A DNA stretch of 64,000 nt from DAOUJI01 sp965219565 (GCA_965219565.1 OZ244780.1:3100001-3164000); one strand, 5' to 3'. Positions 23,683-33,375 are shown, counted from the stretch's first letter. Notes: generated by a model from the sequence alone, not told the origin. Made by a program: numbers and translations.

Positions 23683-25368
23683 ATGGCTGTCCAAGAAAGT
23701 CTGATTGGATTTGAGCAGGCGGGGATCGGAAGCCTGCTCCGTCAGAACCTTCTGCGCGTTCCGCCAAACCAGCGTGAATACGCCTGGACCGAGCGAGAGG
23801 TCGGGCAGCTCTTTAGCGATATTGCGCGGGCTGTCGTCGCGAATACTGACTACTTCCTTGGGACAATCGTGACTATTCCTCGGCCAACCGGATTTCTCGA
23901 GGTAGTGGACGGACAGCAACGATTGGCGACGTCAGCGATCCTCCTTTCAGCGATCCGCCTGTACATGAGAGAAATCAAGGAAGATATGCTAGAGCAGGCA
24001 GTCGGCGACTTTCTGACAGGAATCGACCGTGCAAGGCGTATACGTGTACCACGGATGACCCTGAATACTTCAGATCATGAACTCTTTCGGGCCATCGTCA
24101 CTTATGAGGGTAGCGGCCAGCTTCCGCAGCCCTCGCTTGAGTCCCATGAGTTGCTCCTCGATGCCTACCACCAAGCCCGCGCGCATGTGCGCAAAATCGT
24201 CGCTCCCTTGGATCCTCGAGACCACGGCGATCGCCTCAATACATGGGTGACCTTCCTAGAGTCAAGAGCGCGTGTAGTCCTCCTTAAGGTTCCTGACGAC
24301 TCGGACGCATACCGGATGTTCGAGACGCTAAATGATCGTGGCCTGCGCACTTCCCAAGCAGACCTCATCAAGAACTACCTCTTTGGGCGAGCGGCGGAGC
24401 GGATCCAGGAGGTGCAGGGTTATTGGGCATTCATGCGCGGCACGCTTGAGACGATCGACGAAGACGACCTGACGGTTAACTTCCTGCGTCACGCCCTCAT
24501 CGTGCAACATGGCTACCTACGTGAAGCAGATGTCTACAATACGGTCCAAGACACTGTGCGCTCAGAAAGCGAAGCAGCTACATTCGCCGCGGACCTAGAT
24601 CGACTCGCCACATCTTATGCAGCAACGTTTAACCCTGAACACGAGTCTTGGAACCCTCATCCCGCATCGACTCGACAAGCGGTGCGTGTTCTTAACGCCC
24701 TTAACATCCGACCGCTCCGTCCTACCGTGCTGGCCGTTGCCGCTCGGATGGAGAACGGGGTCGACTTAGCCGAGGCTCTGCGTTTCCTACTGTCACTTGG
24801 AGTGCGTCTTCTCATCGCGTCGTCTACGAGGAGCGGTGTGGTCGAGATTCCGCTCGCTAACGCAGCGCACTCAGTCTGGCAGGGAAATATCTCATCGGCG
24901 GCTGAACTCAAGGAAGCCCTGAGCCAAATCATTCCAAGTGACGAGGAGTTCCGAGCTGCCTTCGAAAGGGCACGAGTCTCCAACACACGTCTGGCACGGT
25001 ACTATCTAAGGTCGCTTGAAACCGCGTCCAAGAACGAGGCCGAACCGTGGTTCATGCCCACAGACGACGGAACGGTGATTAATCTGGAGCACGTACTCCC
25101 GAAACAACCAGAGGGAAACTGGCCTCAGTTCAACGATGAAGAAGTTCGACTTTATAGTCTGAGACTCGGCAATCTGGTGCTTATGCGGGCCAGCGATAAC
25201 AGTACCGCACAAAGCACTGCGTTCGAGGAGAAGAAAGTCTTCTATGCTCAGTCTCCGTACATTCTGACAAGCGAAATCGCCGATTATCAGCAGTGGACGG
25301 CTCAGGCGATCGCCAAACGTCAGGAACACCTGGCGCAGCTCGCGCTCGTAGCTTGGCCGGTTTCTTAG
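23683..25368 (+). CDS. GmrSD-type (DUF262 plus DUF1524) restriction protein
   Basis: 561 residues from an ATG with GGAGG upstream. The N-terminal DUF262 domain has NQREYAWTEREVGQLFSD (about 29-46) and EVVDGQQRLAT (about 73-83), its nucleotide-binding motif. The C-terminal DUF1524 domain contains NLEHVLPKQ (about 467), the HNH-like nuclease site of GmrD. The fused GmrSD family cleaves modified phage DNA, such as glucosylated hydroxymethylcytosine, as a type IV restriction enzyme; the target here is unknown. It sits beside a methyltransferase remnant, and its base composition is less GC-rich than the flanks, suggesting acquisition. Confidence 0.88.
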   Translation: MAVQESLIGFEQAGIGSLLRQNLLRVPPNQREYAWTEREVGQLFSDIARAVVANTDYFLGTIVTIPRPTGFLEVVDGQQRLATSAILLSAIRLYMREIKEDMLEQAVGDFLTGIDRARRIRVPRMTLNTSDHELFRAIVTYEGSGQLPQPSLESHELLLDAYHQARAHVRKIVAPLDPRDHGDRLNTWVTFLESRARVVLLKVPDDSDAYRMFETLNDRGLRTSQADLIKNYLFGRAAERIQEVQGYWAFMRGTLETIDEDDLTVNFLRHALIVQHGYLREADVYNTVQDTVRSESEAATFAADLDRLATSYAATFNPEHESWNPHPASTRQAVRVLNALNIRPLRPTVLAVAARMENGVDLAEALRFLLSLGVRLLIASSTRSGVVEIPLANAAHSVWQGNISSAAELKEALSQIIPSDEEFRAAFERARVSNTRLARYYLRSLETASKNEAEPWFMPTDDGTVINLEHVLPKQPEGNWPQFNDEEVRLYSLRLGNLVLMRASDNSTAQSTAFEEKKVFYAQSPYILTSEIADYQQWTAQAIAKRQEHLAQLALVAWPVS

Positions 25369-25998
25369 CTGGGTGTTGAAGGAAGGCTGTTCGCGGTAGC
25401 GGATAGACCCTCAATGGTGTCTCTTGAGAGGGAGTCCCGCACGGTGATAGCGGCCGCAAATCTCGCTGCCGTGTGGACGGTCTACGTTGCCGCAGGGGCT
25501 GAGCAGCCGATTGTCGGCAAGGTAGTCTAGAGCCGCGCAGAAGTCGACCACCACAGGCTGGCAGTCCTGAGGCCCCCCTATAGGAGAGCCCACGTGCGCA
25601 CTCCCTTATAGATAGTGTAACGGGGCCGCCAATGGATCAGCCCGTCCCGCTCATTCTCAGTCGGTCCCGTATTCGATCGCGCAACTAGAGGAGGAGTCGC
25701 ACGAATAACGACAACTCGTCGACAGATTGGCGAGGAAGACCGAGCTGACCTGTAGTTGCGAGAAGGACTGGCCCTGCGCGTCTCGTGTATGCAGCCCCGT
25801 TGGGTTTCGGGCAACTGCACGGCCATCGGGGTCAGGGCGTGGTGGTTATGTGGGCGGAGTTCCTAGTCTATATCATCCCTGCCACGGCTCTAAATCACTG
25901 GCTGTCAATAGATTCTCTCCCTGTCCGTTGGGCAACAGGGCCGCCTATCTTGGGGTATACTATGGCCTGACGATAAAGGCCGGAAGCTAGGAGGCCCT
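25369..25998. other. Gene-poor stretch after the GmrSD gene
   Basis: No gene is supported by motif, ribosome binding site and composition together. A reverse-strand frame at 25411-25593 encodes a Cys/His-containing stretch (CGNVDRPHGSEICGRYH), but it has no convincing start signal and no family I recognise. A TATACT at 25956-25961 may be the -10 element for the quinone oxidoreductase gene, without a clear -35. This may be further debris of the mobile defence segment. Confidence 0.4.
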
Positions 25999-26967
25999 AT
26001 GAAAGCCATTCGGATACATGAGACGGGCGGCCCGGAGGTCATGAAGCTGGAAGACCTGCCGGAGCCTCAGGCCGGAGCCGGTCAGGCCCTGGTGAAACTG
26101 GAGGCCGTGGGAGTCAACTTCACCGACGTGGGAACGCGCAGGGGCAGCAACCCGCCCGGGAGCCTTCCCTGGATTCCCGGACGCGAGGGCGCGGGAATCG
26201 TTGAGGAAGTGGGAGACGGCGTGACCGAGGTTGCTGCCGGAGACCTGGTGGCCTACGCTTGGGCTCCCAGCTCCTACGCAGAAAAAGTGGTCGTCCCCGC
26301 CGGGGAACTGGTGAAAGTGCCTCCGGGAGTGGACGCCAATACAGGCGCCGCGACAATGATTCAGGGACTCACTGCTCACTACCTGGTCTACAGCACCCGG
26401 CCAGTGATACCCGGCGACTCAGTGCTGGTCCACTCAGGCGCGGGCGGCACGGGCCTTATGTTAATCCAGCTTGCTAAGCGGGCCGGGGCCCGTGTCTTCA
26501 GCACAGTGTCCACTTCGGACAAGGCGGCCATAGCCACAGAGGCCGGTGCGGATGCGGTCATAAACTACGTGGAGCAGGACTTCGAAGAGGAGATAAAGAA
26601 GGCCACTGACGGCGAAGGAGTGCAGGTCGTGTACGACGCCGTGGGCAAGACCACCTTCGAGAAAAGCCTCAGAAGCTGCGCCCGGCGCGGCCACGTGGCC
26701 CTCTACGGCCAGTCCAGCGGCGCGGTGGACCCCGTGTCCCCAATGACCGCCCTGGCCGGGTCCAAGTCCCTCAGCAGGCCAGCTCTCTTCGACTACACCT
26801 CCGACAGGCATGAACTTAGCTGGCGGGCCGGAGAGTTGTTCGACTGGATCAGGGGCGGCACGCTTAATGTGCGCATCGGAGGCACCTTCCCTCTGTCCGA
26901 CGCCGTGGAGGCCCACCGCCAGTTAGAAGGGCGGCTCTCCACTGGCAAGCTGATTCTCATCCCGTAG
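25999..26967 (+). CDS. Zinc-independent quinone oxidoreductase-like MDR protein
   Basis: 322 residues of the medium-chain dehydrogenase/reductase superfamily. The catalytic domain starts MKAIRIHETGGPEVMKLEDL, and the cofactor domain has VLVHSGAGGTGLMLIQLAKR followed by ARVFSTVSTSDKA, pointing to NADPH. The zinc ligands of alcohol dehydrogenases are missing, as in QOR/zeta-crystallin. It likely reduces quinones or alpha,beta-unsaturated carbonyls. An AGGAGG lies 7 bases before the ATG. Confidence 0.9.
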   Translation: MKAIRIHETGGPEVMKLEDLPEPQAGAGQALVKLEAVGVNFTDVGTRRGSNPPGSLPWIPGREGAGIVEEVGDGVTEVAAGDLVAYAWAPSSYAEKVVVPAGELVKVPPGVDANTGAATMIQGLTAHYLVYSTRPVIPGDSVLVHSGAGGTGLMLIQLAKRAGARVFSTVSTSDKAAIATEAGADAVINYVEQDFEEEIKKATDGEGVQVVYDAVGKTTFEKSLRSCARRGHVALYGQSSGAVDPVSPMTALAGSKSLSRPALFDYTSDRHELSWRAGELFDWIRGGTLNVRIGGTFPLSDAVEAHRQLEGRLSTGKLILIP

Positions 26968-26985
26968 AGTTGAGAAGCCACCGGT

Positions 26986-27222
26986 CTCTTGTCGAAGGGT
27001 GGTTCGACTCGCTCACCACGAACGGGGTGTTTTACCGTAGAGCATGGCGCCACCGGGCCTTACGATGCCTTGGCTGGTCCCTGGTCCCTATTCCCGTTCG
27101 CCCCGAACTTGTCCAAGAATGGTTCGACTGGCTCACCACGAACGAGGTGTCGCATGGCGCCGCCGGGCCTTACGATGGCTTGGCTGGCCCTCGTCCCGTT
27201 CGCCCTGAGCTTGTCGAAGGGT
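26986..27222. repeat. Three degenerate copies of a CTTGTCGAAGGGTGGTTCGAC-type repeat
   Basis: Copies around 26986-27020, 27105-27150 and 27200-27222 share the core C(T)TGTC(G/C)AAG(G/A)(G/A)TGGTTCGACT followed by (C/G)GCTCACCACGAACG. The element mixes direct and inverted segments and fills the space before the sbcC-like gene. It is non-coding. Confidence 0.6.
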
Positions 27223-27266
27223 GTTAGAATGGGCCTCGGTATGAAACGGTGGGCGGAGCGGCGAAT

Positions 27267-29855
27267 GTGGTCCCCCTCAAACTAAGCCTGCGGAACTTCC
27301 TCTGCTACGGAGAAGACCTGCCTCCCCTGGACCTGGAAGGGGTCCATCTGGCATGCCTCTGCGGCCAGAACGGCCACGGCAAGTCGGCCCTGCTGGACGC
27401 CATGACCTGGGCCCTGTGGGGCAAGGCGCGCGGCAAATCGCAGGATGAGCTGGTGCGGTTCGGCCAGCCTGAGATGATGGTCGAACTGGATTTCGCTGCT
27501 GGTGAGAACATCTACCGGGCCAGCCGCAGACACGTCAACCCGGGACGGCAAGGACGCAGCGGCGTCACGGAACTGCAACTTCTAGTCCAGTCCAACGGGT
27601 CCTTTCAACCCATCACCGGCAACGCAGTCCGCGAGACCCAGTCCAGGATCGACCAGATCGTGGGCATGGACTACGACACCTTCATCAACAGCGCTTTCCT
27701 GCTCCAGGGCCGGGCCGACGAGTTCACCAATAAGCGGCCTGGCGAGCGAAAAGAGGTCTTGGCCAAAGTCATCGGCCTGGAGCGGTACGACCGGCTCGAG
27801 GACATGGCCAAGCAGCGGTCCCAGGAAAAACGGGGCGAGTCCCAAGAAATGCAGAGGCAACTGGAGCAACTGCGGCTGGAGGTGTCCAAGGCAGGCGCGG
27901 TGGAGCTGGAGCTGGAAGGTGTAGAGAGGGACCTCGCCCGTGTTGTAGAGGGCCTGGAGGCCAAGAGAGAGTTCCGGGACGCCCTGAGAATGCAAGTGCA
28001 GAACCTGGCCGCCCAACGAGCCGAAGCGGAGAGCTTGGCGGCGCGTGTCCCGGCGCTCAAAGACGAACTAACGCGCCACAGATCCGAGAAAGAGCGGTTG
28101 GACGCACGCATCGCCGGTTATGTCGCCGTGACGGCCCAGAGACCGGAAATCGAGCGAGGGCATCTTGACCTGACCGATGCGCGGGCCAGGCGGCTGGAAA
28201 TGGACGCCCTCCGGGACCAGCATGACAAGCTCACCGGGGAACGACGAACGCTGACAGCCCAAATCGAAGCAGCCAAGGTCAGGCTGGAAGAGCAGATTGC
28301 CCAGCTGGAGAGACGGGTAAGGGACGAACTGGAACCCAGGGCTGCTCTGGGCAGTGGGTTGACCGAACGGTTGGAACTCACCAAGACCGAACTGGACGCA
28401 GTTAGAGGCGACGAGGCAACCCTCGTCAGGCGGCGAGACACTCTCTCCAAGCTGACGACTCGAATCGGCCAGATGGAAGCCGCCGAGAAGCAGCTCAAGT
28501 CGGAAGGGCAGGAACTGCGCTCCAAGCTGAATCTGGTCGAGGCGCGGCCTGGAGACGCGTTTTGCCCCCTGTGCGGGACGACGTTGGGTGACGACGCGTG
28601 CGTAAACCTGGTCGAGAGCTATAGCCGGGAAATTGAGGACAAGCTGAATCTCTACAAGAGCAACGACCAGGAGCTTCGCGACTCCCTGAGCCGAAAGACG
28701 GACTTGGAAGCTGAGTTGACCAATCTGGACGCTTCCACCAAAAGCCGCCGCAGCCAGGCGGAACAGAGCCTGACGCTATACCAGAGCCGGTTGGAGGAAA
28801 GCGGCAAGGCTTCCCAGGAGCTTGAGACGACTTCGGCGGAGATAGCCCGGCTGCGACAGGACCTGGAGAACGGCGTCTACTCAGCGGAAGAGAGCCGAAA
28901 GGCAGCCGAGCTTGACCAGGCCATCGACGCCCTGGGATATCAGCCCGAAATCCTCAAGGGGCTGGACATGCGAATACAGGAATTGGGTGTCTACGACCAG
29001 AAACGCGTTCAACTGGACGAGGCCCTCCAGCGGCTACCGGAGGACAGGGAGTCGTTGGCCTTCTCCCGGAGCATGATGCAGAGCCGGGAAGCCGAGTTGG
29101 TCGAGTCCCAACAAAAAATAGAGAAGCTGCACGAGCAGATGGGGGACGTGGCCGCCCTGGAGGGAAGGTTGCAGTCCTCAGAGGCGGAGGTGGATGAACT
29201 GGAACGTCGGCAGCAAAACCTCCTACGCAGTCAGGGGGAACTCCGGGGAGTACTGGACAGGCTCCAGGCCATGGAGACGACCATAGACCAGAAAACCCGG
29301 GACTTGACCCGAGCCAGGGATGAGCAGGAGGCCTACGAGGAGCTTCGCAGGGCCTTCGGCAAGGCGGGAGTCCAGGCGTTGATTATCGAGACCATGCTCC
29401 CCCACATCGAGGAAGAGGCCAACGTCCTCATAGGCCGCATGACTGACAACCGCATGCACCTCAAGCTGGAAACCCAGAGGTCGCCCAGAAGCCGCAGCGG
29501 AGACCCCATCGAGACACTGGAAATCATCATCAGCGACGAGCTTGGGCCCAGGAGCTATGAGATGTTCAGCGGCGGCGAGGCTTTCAGAATCAACCTGGCG
29601 CTGCGGATTGCCCTGTCGAAAGCTCTGGCCAACCGCAAGGGGGCGCCACTGCCCACCCTCTTCATCGACGAGGGTTTCGGCACTCAGGACGCGGCTGGCA
29701 GGGAACGCATCGTTGATGTGATAAACGCCATCCAGGAAGACTTCCAGCAAATCATCGTCATCACACACATGGACGAGCTGAAGGACCTCTTCCCCATCCG
29801 CATCGAGGTGGAGAAGGGTGAGTCGGGTTCGACCTATTCCCTGGCCTACGCGTGA
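27267..29855 (+). CDS. sbcC: SbcC/Rad50-type SMC-like ATPase with zinc hook
   Basis: About 862 residues from GTG 27267, preceded by GGAG; a GTG six codons earlier is in frame. Order: N-terminal ATPase half with Walker A CGQNGHGKSALLDAM, a long coiled coil, the zinc hook CPLC near residue 433, a second coiled coil, then the signature FSGGEAFRINLALRIAL and Walker B TLFIDEGFGTQD. Rad50/SbcC proteins tether and process DNA ends with the SbcD/Mre11 nuclease. No sbcD is adjacent in this window, so the partner must lie elsewhere. Confidence 0.92.
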   Translation: MVPLKLSLRNFLCYGEDLPPLDLEGVHLACLCGQNGHGKSALLDAMTWALWGKARGKSQDELVRFGQPEMMVELDFAAGENIYRASRRHVNPGRQGRSGVTELQLLVQSNGSFQPITGNAVRETQSRIDQIVGMDYDTFINSAFLLQGRADEFTNKRPGERKEVLAKVIGLERYDRLEDMAKQRSQEKRGESQEMQRQLEQLRLEVSKAGAVELELEGVERDLARVVEGLEAKREFRDALRMQVQNLAAQRAEAESLAARVPALKDELTRHRSEKERLDARIAGYVAVTAQRPEIERGHLDLTDARARRLEMDALRDQHDKLTGERRTLTAQIEAAKVRLEEQIAQLERRVRDELEPRAALGSGLTERLELTKTELDAVRGDEATLVRRRDTLSKLTTRIGQMEAAEKQLKSEGQELRSKLNLVEARPGDAFCPLCGTTLGDDACVNLVESYSREIEDKLNLYKSNDQELRDSLSRKTDLEAELTNLDASTKSRRSQAEQSLTLYQSRLEESGKASQELETTSAEIARLRQDLENGVYSAEESRKAAELDQAIDALGYQPEILKGLDMRIQELGVYDQKRVQLDEALQRLPEDRESLAFSRSMMQSREAELVESQQKIEKLHEQMGDVAALEGRLQSSEAEVDELERRQQNLLRSQGELRGVLDRLQAMETTIDQKTRDLTRARDEQEAYEELRRAFGKAGVQALIIETMLPHIEEEANVLIGRMTDNRMHLKLETQRSPRSRSGDPIETLEIIISDELGPRSYEMFSGGEAFRINLALRIALSKALANRKGAPLPTLFIDEGFGTQDAAGRERIVDVINAIQEDFQQIIVITHMDELKDLFPIRIEVEKGESGSTYSLAYA

Positions 29856-29858
29856 CGG

Positions 29859-30527
29859 CTAAAGCTCGATTTCCTTCAGGTCCGGCGCGAGGGTCAGCCG
29901 CGCCTCGGTAAGCTCCTGGACCTCCTCGGCAGTCCACCCTGGTGCCACCTCTTTCAGCATCAGACCCGATTCGGTCACTTCGATTACGGCTATGTCGGTC
30001 ACTATCAGACTGACGCATCCCCGGCCCGTGGGTGGGTAGGAGCTATTGCTGACTATCTTGGACGCTCCGTTTCGGTCGGTGTGTTCCATGGCCACGATGA
30101 CCTTTTTGGCGCCAGCAGCCAGGTCCATGGCCCCACCGATGTTGCCTACTCCTCGCTCGGGCAGCATCCAGTTGGCGAGGTCGCCGTTCTCCGAGACTTG
30201 CAGAGCCCCTAGAACGGTAACGTCGATGTGCCCTCCCCGAATCATGGCAAAGGCTTCCGCCGAGCTGAAGAAGGACATTCCGGGCACGGGCTTCAAGAAC
30301 TGTCCCCCGGCGTTAATTAGGTCAATGTCCTCTTCTCCCTCGTCGGCAAGGGGGCCGCAGTTGAGCACGCCGCTCTCGCTGTGGTAGTAGACGACCTGGC
30401 CCTCGGGGATATAGTTGGAAACCAGGGTGGGTATGCCGATACCCAGGTTGACGAAAGCCCCGTCGGGCAGCTCCTTGGCCACCCGCATGGCTAAGACCTC
30501 TCGGTCCAGCCGCTCTTTCTCCATCAT
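29859..30527 (-). CDS. Family I CoA-transferase, subunit B
   Basis: About 222 residues from ATG 30527 (GGGGG just upstream). Motifs are AFVNLGIGIPTLVSNYIPEG and the active-site SESGVLN, whose Glu forms the acyl-CoA glutamyl intermediate in SCOT-type transferases, then GGAMDLAAGAKKVIVAMEHT. It should move CoA between a 3-oxoacid or related acid and a donor such as succinyl-CoA, together with an A subunit. Its nearest same-strand partners are the fused gene and the A subunit upstream. Confidence 0.88.
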   Translation of the reverse strand: MMEKERLDREVLAMRVAKELPDGAFVNLGIGIPTLVSNYIPEGQVVYYHSESGVLNCGPLADEGEEDIDLINAGGQFLKPVPGMSFFSSAEAFAMIRGGHIDVTVLGALQVSENGDLANWMLPERGVGNIGGAMDLAAGAKKVIVAMEHTDRNGASKIVSNSSYPPTGRGCVSLIVTDIAVIEVTESGLMLKEVAPGWTAEEVQELTEARLTLAPDLKEIEL

Positions 30528-30982
30528 AATGCCCCCGACGCCAGGCGCGGATTGTACGAGTTGAAGCCCAGGTTGATAATGAGCGTGACGGGCGGGGGAA
30601 GTCAAGCCGTTGGGTTAGGGTCTGTTCACACTAAAGCCTACGTTTGTTCGACCCCTAGACTGTCATTTCGAAACGGAGCGCAGCGCAGTGAGGAATCTCA
30701 AGTCCTTGTCCTCAAACCTGGGCGTTCGGAATGGCAGATTATGGCGTTCCGGCTCCCGCGTTCGGTATTAATGTGAACACACCCAAGTTCAGGCACTAAG
30801 TGAGACATGGCCTAATAGACGGGTCTAGAAAAGGCTCCCTAGAATCTAAGTCAGGGATTGATAAGCGATGATATGGTTGATTTCCAAGCGCAGCCAAGGC
30901 AGGGCGGCCTCGCTGGACTGGGCCGTTCGGAGGGCCGGGTGCAGGACAATGTGGCTGCGGCTGATGGGGCTGATGCGGGGAG
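30528..30982. repeat. Non-coding stretch with a GGAGCG-CAGTGAGGAATC repeat
   Basis: Positions 30662-30712 contain TGTCATTTCGAAACGGAGCG followed by CAGCGCAGTGAGGAATCTCA, a copy of the family also seen near 9421 and 38822. Nothing else is recognisable before the small forward-strand frame at 30983. Confidence 0.5.
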
Positions 30983-31291
30983 TTGACCCCAGATGGGGCG
31001 TCAAGACGATTGTTGTATCCAAAGCCACCGGTCAAGTCGTTAGGACCGAAGGGGAGCGAAAGAAGGCAGGACGCTTCCTCAACGCCGGGCGGTCCGGCGG
31101 AGGGTCCGGAAGAGCAAGGCTATACCTTTGAGTTCAGGATGGCCTTCTGGCTGGTTGCGGCCTTTACCATCGCCGCTTTCGTATTGTGGCTGGGGCTTCC
31201 GGGCGACCATCGGGCCCTGCCTGTGCTCGAACGCACGTGGCCGCCGCTGCTGACCGGGTTCGCTGGAATGGTGTTTGGGAAGTTGGCCTAG
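30983..31291 (+). CDS. Putative small membrane protein; start uncertain
   Basis: The last about 60 residues are convincing: GPEEQGYTFEFRMAFWLVAA then FTIAAFVLWLGLPGDHRALP and LPLLTGF-like PPLLTGFAGMVFGKLA, giving a charged stretch and two hydrophobic segments. The true start could be TTG 30983, a later codon, or ATG 31139. Its TAG overlaps the stop of the convergent CoA transferase in the palindrome CTAG. Function unknown. Confidence 0.45.
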   Translation: MTPDGASRRLLYPKPPVKSLGPKGSERRQDASSTPGGPAEGPEEQGYTFEFRMAFWLVAAFTIAAFVLWLGLPGDHRALPVLERTWPPLLTGFAGMVFGKLA

Positions 31292-32694
31292 CTGTCTGCT
31301 TTCTCATAGGGAGAGAAGTCAGCAGGCCTCCGCACGATGCGGTGAACGAAAACGCCTGGTGTCACTATAGCGTCGGGGTCCAGCTGACCCGGCTCCACTA
31401 TCTCGTCCACTTCCACTACCGTAATCCTCGCGGCAGGAGCCATCACCGAGTTGAAGTTGCGGGAAGTGCCTTTGTAGACCAGGTTTCCCCGGGTGTCCGC
31501 CTTGTAGGCCCGGATAAGGGCGAAGTCGGCCCAGAGTCCCTGCTCCAACAGATAGCTCTTCCCATCCTTTTGCATAGCTTCCTTGCCTTCAGCTATCTGG
31601 GTTCCCGCGCCGGTAGGAGTGTAGAAGCCCCCTATCCCGTAGCCACCAGTCCTGATTCGCTCGGCCAGAGTCCCCTGAGGCGACAGCTCCAACTCGGCCT
31701 CTCCCCGCTGGTAAGCCAGCTCGAAAGACGAGGGTCGTCTGGGCGAGGGCGACACTGGGAATGACGCGATGGCCTTGTGTATCTGGCCGTTGTCCACCAG
31801 CAGGCTGTGGTCGATGGGCCGGTAGCCGGGGGGCGTCCCGAAAGAGGTCACCCGCGCTATGCCAGCCGTGTTGGAAATCATCGTAAGTCCTTTGGCCCCC
31901 TGGTCCCTCAATGCGACGATGAGGTGTTGGGCCATGCCGCCGGGTCCGGCGAACCCGTCCAGCATGACGATAGCCCCGTCGTGGACATCGGCAAGGGCTG
32001 CATCAGCCGATGGGAACACCTTCCCAGGGGCCTGACCTGACAGCGGCCCAAAGGACATCTCTCTCACGTTGGGGGATGGAGTGAGTGTGGCTTCCGTAAT
32101 GGCTTGGACGTCATCGGCGGTCCAGCCCGGAGCTGTCTCCTCCAGCCTGAGCCCGTCGGCGGTTACGGAGATCACGGCGGCGTCGGTGACGATCAAGTCC
32201 ACGACGCCCGGCGCCGACGAGGAAAGGCTGCACTGGGACCGTATCCGCGGCTCTCCCATGAGGGTCGTGTGCTCCATGAGGGCGATGGTCTTTCGGGCGC
32301 CCAGGGCCATCTCGTTGGTTGGGACAGGCCATCCGTCTTCGGCCATCCGGTCGGCTATGGCGCCTGTTTCCGAAACCTGGGATGCCTCTATAACCGCAAC
32401 TTCCAGCCGCCCGCTGCGAGCCGCTCCGAACACCTCTATGGGTGTGGCCGCCATTCCGCCCAATCCCAGTGCGGCTGCCGCCGACTCCGACGGTTCAGGC
32501 GTCCTTCCCCGTGACCGGGCTTCTCTTGCCGGACCAATCAGCCCGCTTTCGGACAAGAAGACCACGCCCAGGTCCGACGGAACGTAACCTGGAATGGACT
32601 GGGGAAGGGACGGGCCCAAGCCAACCACACCGCCCGGCGGCAGTTCGGCGGCCACCCGCCAGTACATAAGTTCCCGGCTGATGCGGTCGGGCAT
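31288..32694 (-). CDS. Fused family I CoA-transferase (subunit B followed by subunit A)
   Basis: 468 residues. The N-terminal half is a B subunit: PPGGVVGLGPSLPQSIPGYV, the active-site SESG in VVFLSESGLIG and ALGARKTIALMEHTTLMGEP. The C-terminal half is an A subunit: VFPSADAALADVHDGAIVML, GGMAQHLIVALRDQGAKGLT and TRGNLVYKGTSRNFNSVMAP. In the usual fused SCOT the order is A then B; here it is reversed. The gene begins 3 bases after a separate A subunit and precedes a separate B subunit, so the cluster reads A, B-A, B. Confidence 0.87.
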   Translation of the reverse strand: MPDRISRELMYWRVAAELPPGGVVGLGPSLPQSIPGYVPSDLGVVFLSESGLIGPAREARSRGRTPEPSESAAAALGLGGMAATPIEVFGAARSGRLEVAVIEASQVSETGAIADRMAEDGWPVPTNEMALGARKTIALMEHTTLMGEPRIRSQCSLSSSAPGVVDLIVTDAAVISVTADGLRLEETAPGWTADDVQAITEATLTPSPNVREMSFGPLSGQAPGKVFPSADAALADVHDGAIVMLDGFAGPGGMAQHLIVALRDQGAKGLTMISNTAGIARVTSFGTPPGYRPIDHSLLVDNGQIHKAIASFPVSPSPRRPSSFELAYQRGEAELELSPQGTLAERIRTGGYGIGGFYTPTGAGTQIAEGKEAMQKDGKSYLLEQGLWADFALIRAYKADTRGNLVYKGTSRNFNSVMAPAARITVVEVDEIVEPGQLDPDAIVTPGVFVHRIVRRPADFSPYEKADS

Positions 32695-32697
32695 CCG

Positions 32698-33375
32698 TCA
32701 GCCCTCTCCAGCCGGCACGATTCGGTCCACGAATATGCCTGGGGTGACTATAAGCTCGCCGTCCAACTCTCCCTGCTGGACGACGCCGTCCACTTCGGCG
32801 ATGACGACGCGAGCGGACATGGCCATTATGGGATTCCAGTTTCGCTGCTCCCCGAGATACACCAGGTTGCCCAGGGTGTCGGCCACGTGGGCGCGTAGGA
32901 AGGCAAAGTCAGCCGTCAGGGGCGTGTGCAATGTGTACCGGGAGCCGTCAATGGTTGTGGACTCCAAGCTATCGTATTCTTCTTGGTTGGGCAGATATGT
33001 CCCGCCCAGGCCGGCGCCGCCGGCCCTGATGCGCTCGGCCAGAATCCCAGGGGACACAATGTCCAGTTCCAGCTTTCCCGACTTCCACATTTCCAGGATG
33101 GGCCCCAGAGTGTCGTGATAGAGGGGAGTTGACGTTATGGCACGGGCCACCTGGCCCCCGACGACAAGACGCGGCACGTCGTAGAGGGCCGGGTTCCTGC
33201 CGTACCAGGGGCCGCTGATGCAGGTCAACCCGGACACTCCTTTGGCCGCCAAGGCTCGTATGAGCCGCTGGGGAGTGCCCGGCTCCCCGTACCCGGCCAC
33301 CAGTATGGACGCGCCGTCCTGGACGTCGGCCACCGCCTCTTCTGGCGAGCCATAGACTTTGCTCGGAGGCGGCAT
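32698..33375 (-). CDS. Family I CoA-transferase, subunit A
   Basis: 225 residues with the A-subunit pattern: VYGSPEEAVADVQDGASILV, GTPQRLIRALAAKGVSGLTC, LELDIVSPGILAERIRAGGA and DTLGNLVYLGEQRNWNPIMA. It lacks the catalytic Glu, which is on B. It is the first gene of the CoA-transferase cluster and could pair with the B half of the fused protein or with the distal B subunit. Confidence 0.88.
   Translation of the reverse strand: MPPPSKVYGSPEEAVADVQDGASILVAGYGEPGTPQRLIRALAAKGVSGLTCISGPWYGRNPALYDVPRLVVGGQVARAITSTPLYHDTLGPILEMWKSGKLELDIVSPGILAERIRAGGAGLGGTYLPNQEEYDSLESTTIDGSRYTLHTPLTADFAFLRAHVADTLGNLVYLGEQRNWNPIMAMSARVVIAEVDGVVQQGELDGELIVTPGIFVDRIVPAGEG

Noticed and set aside
25411..25593. Reverse 60-codon frame with Cys/His pattern
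   Set aside because: No start signal, no recognised family, and it lies in a stretch that looks like debris; kept only as a note.
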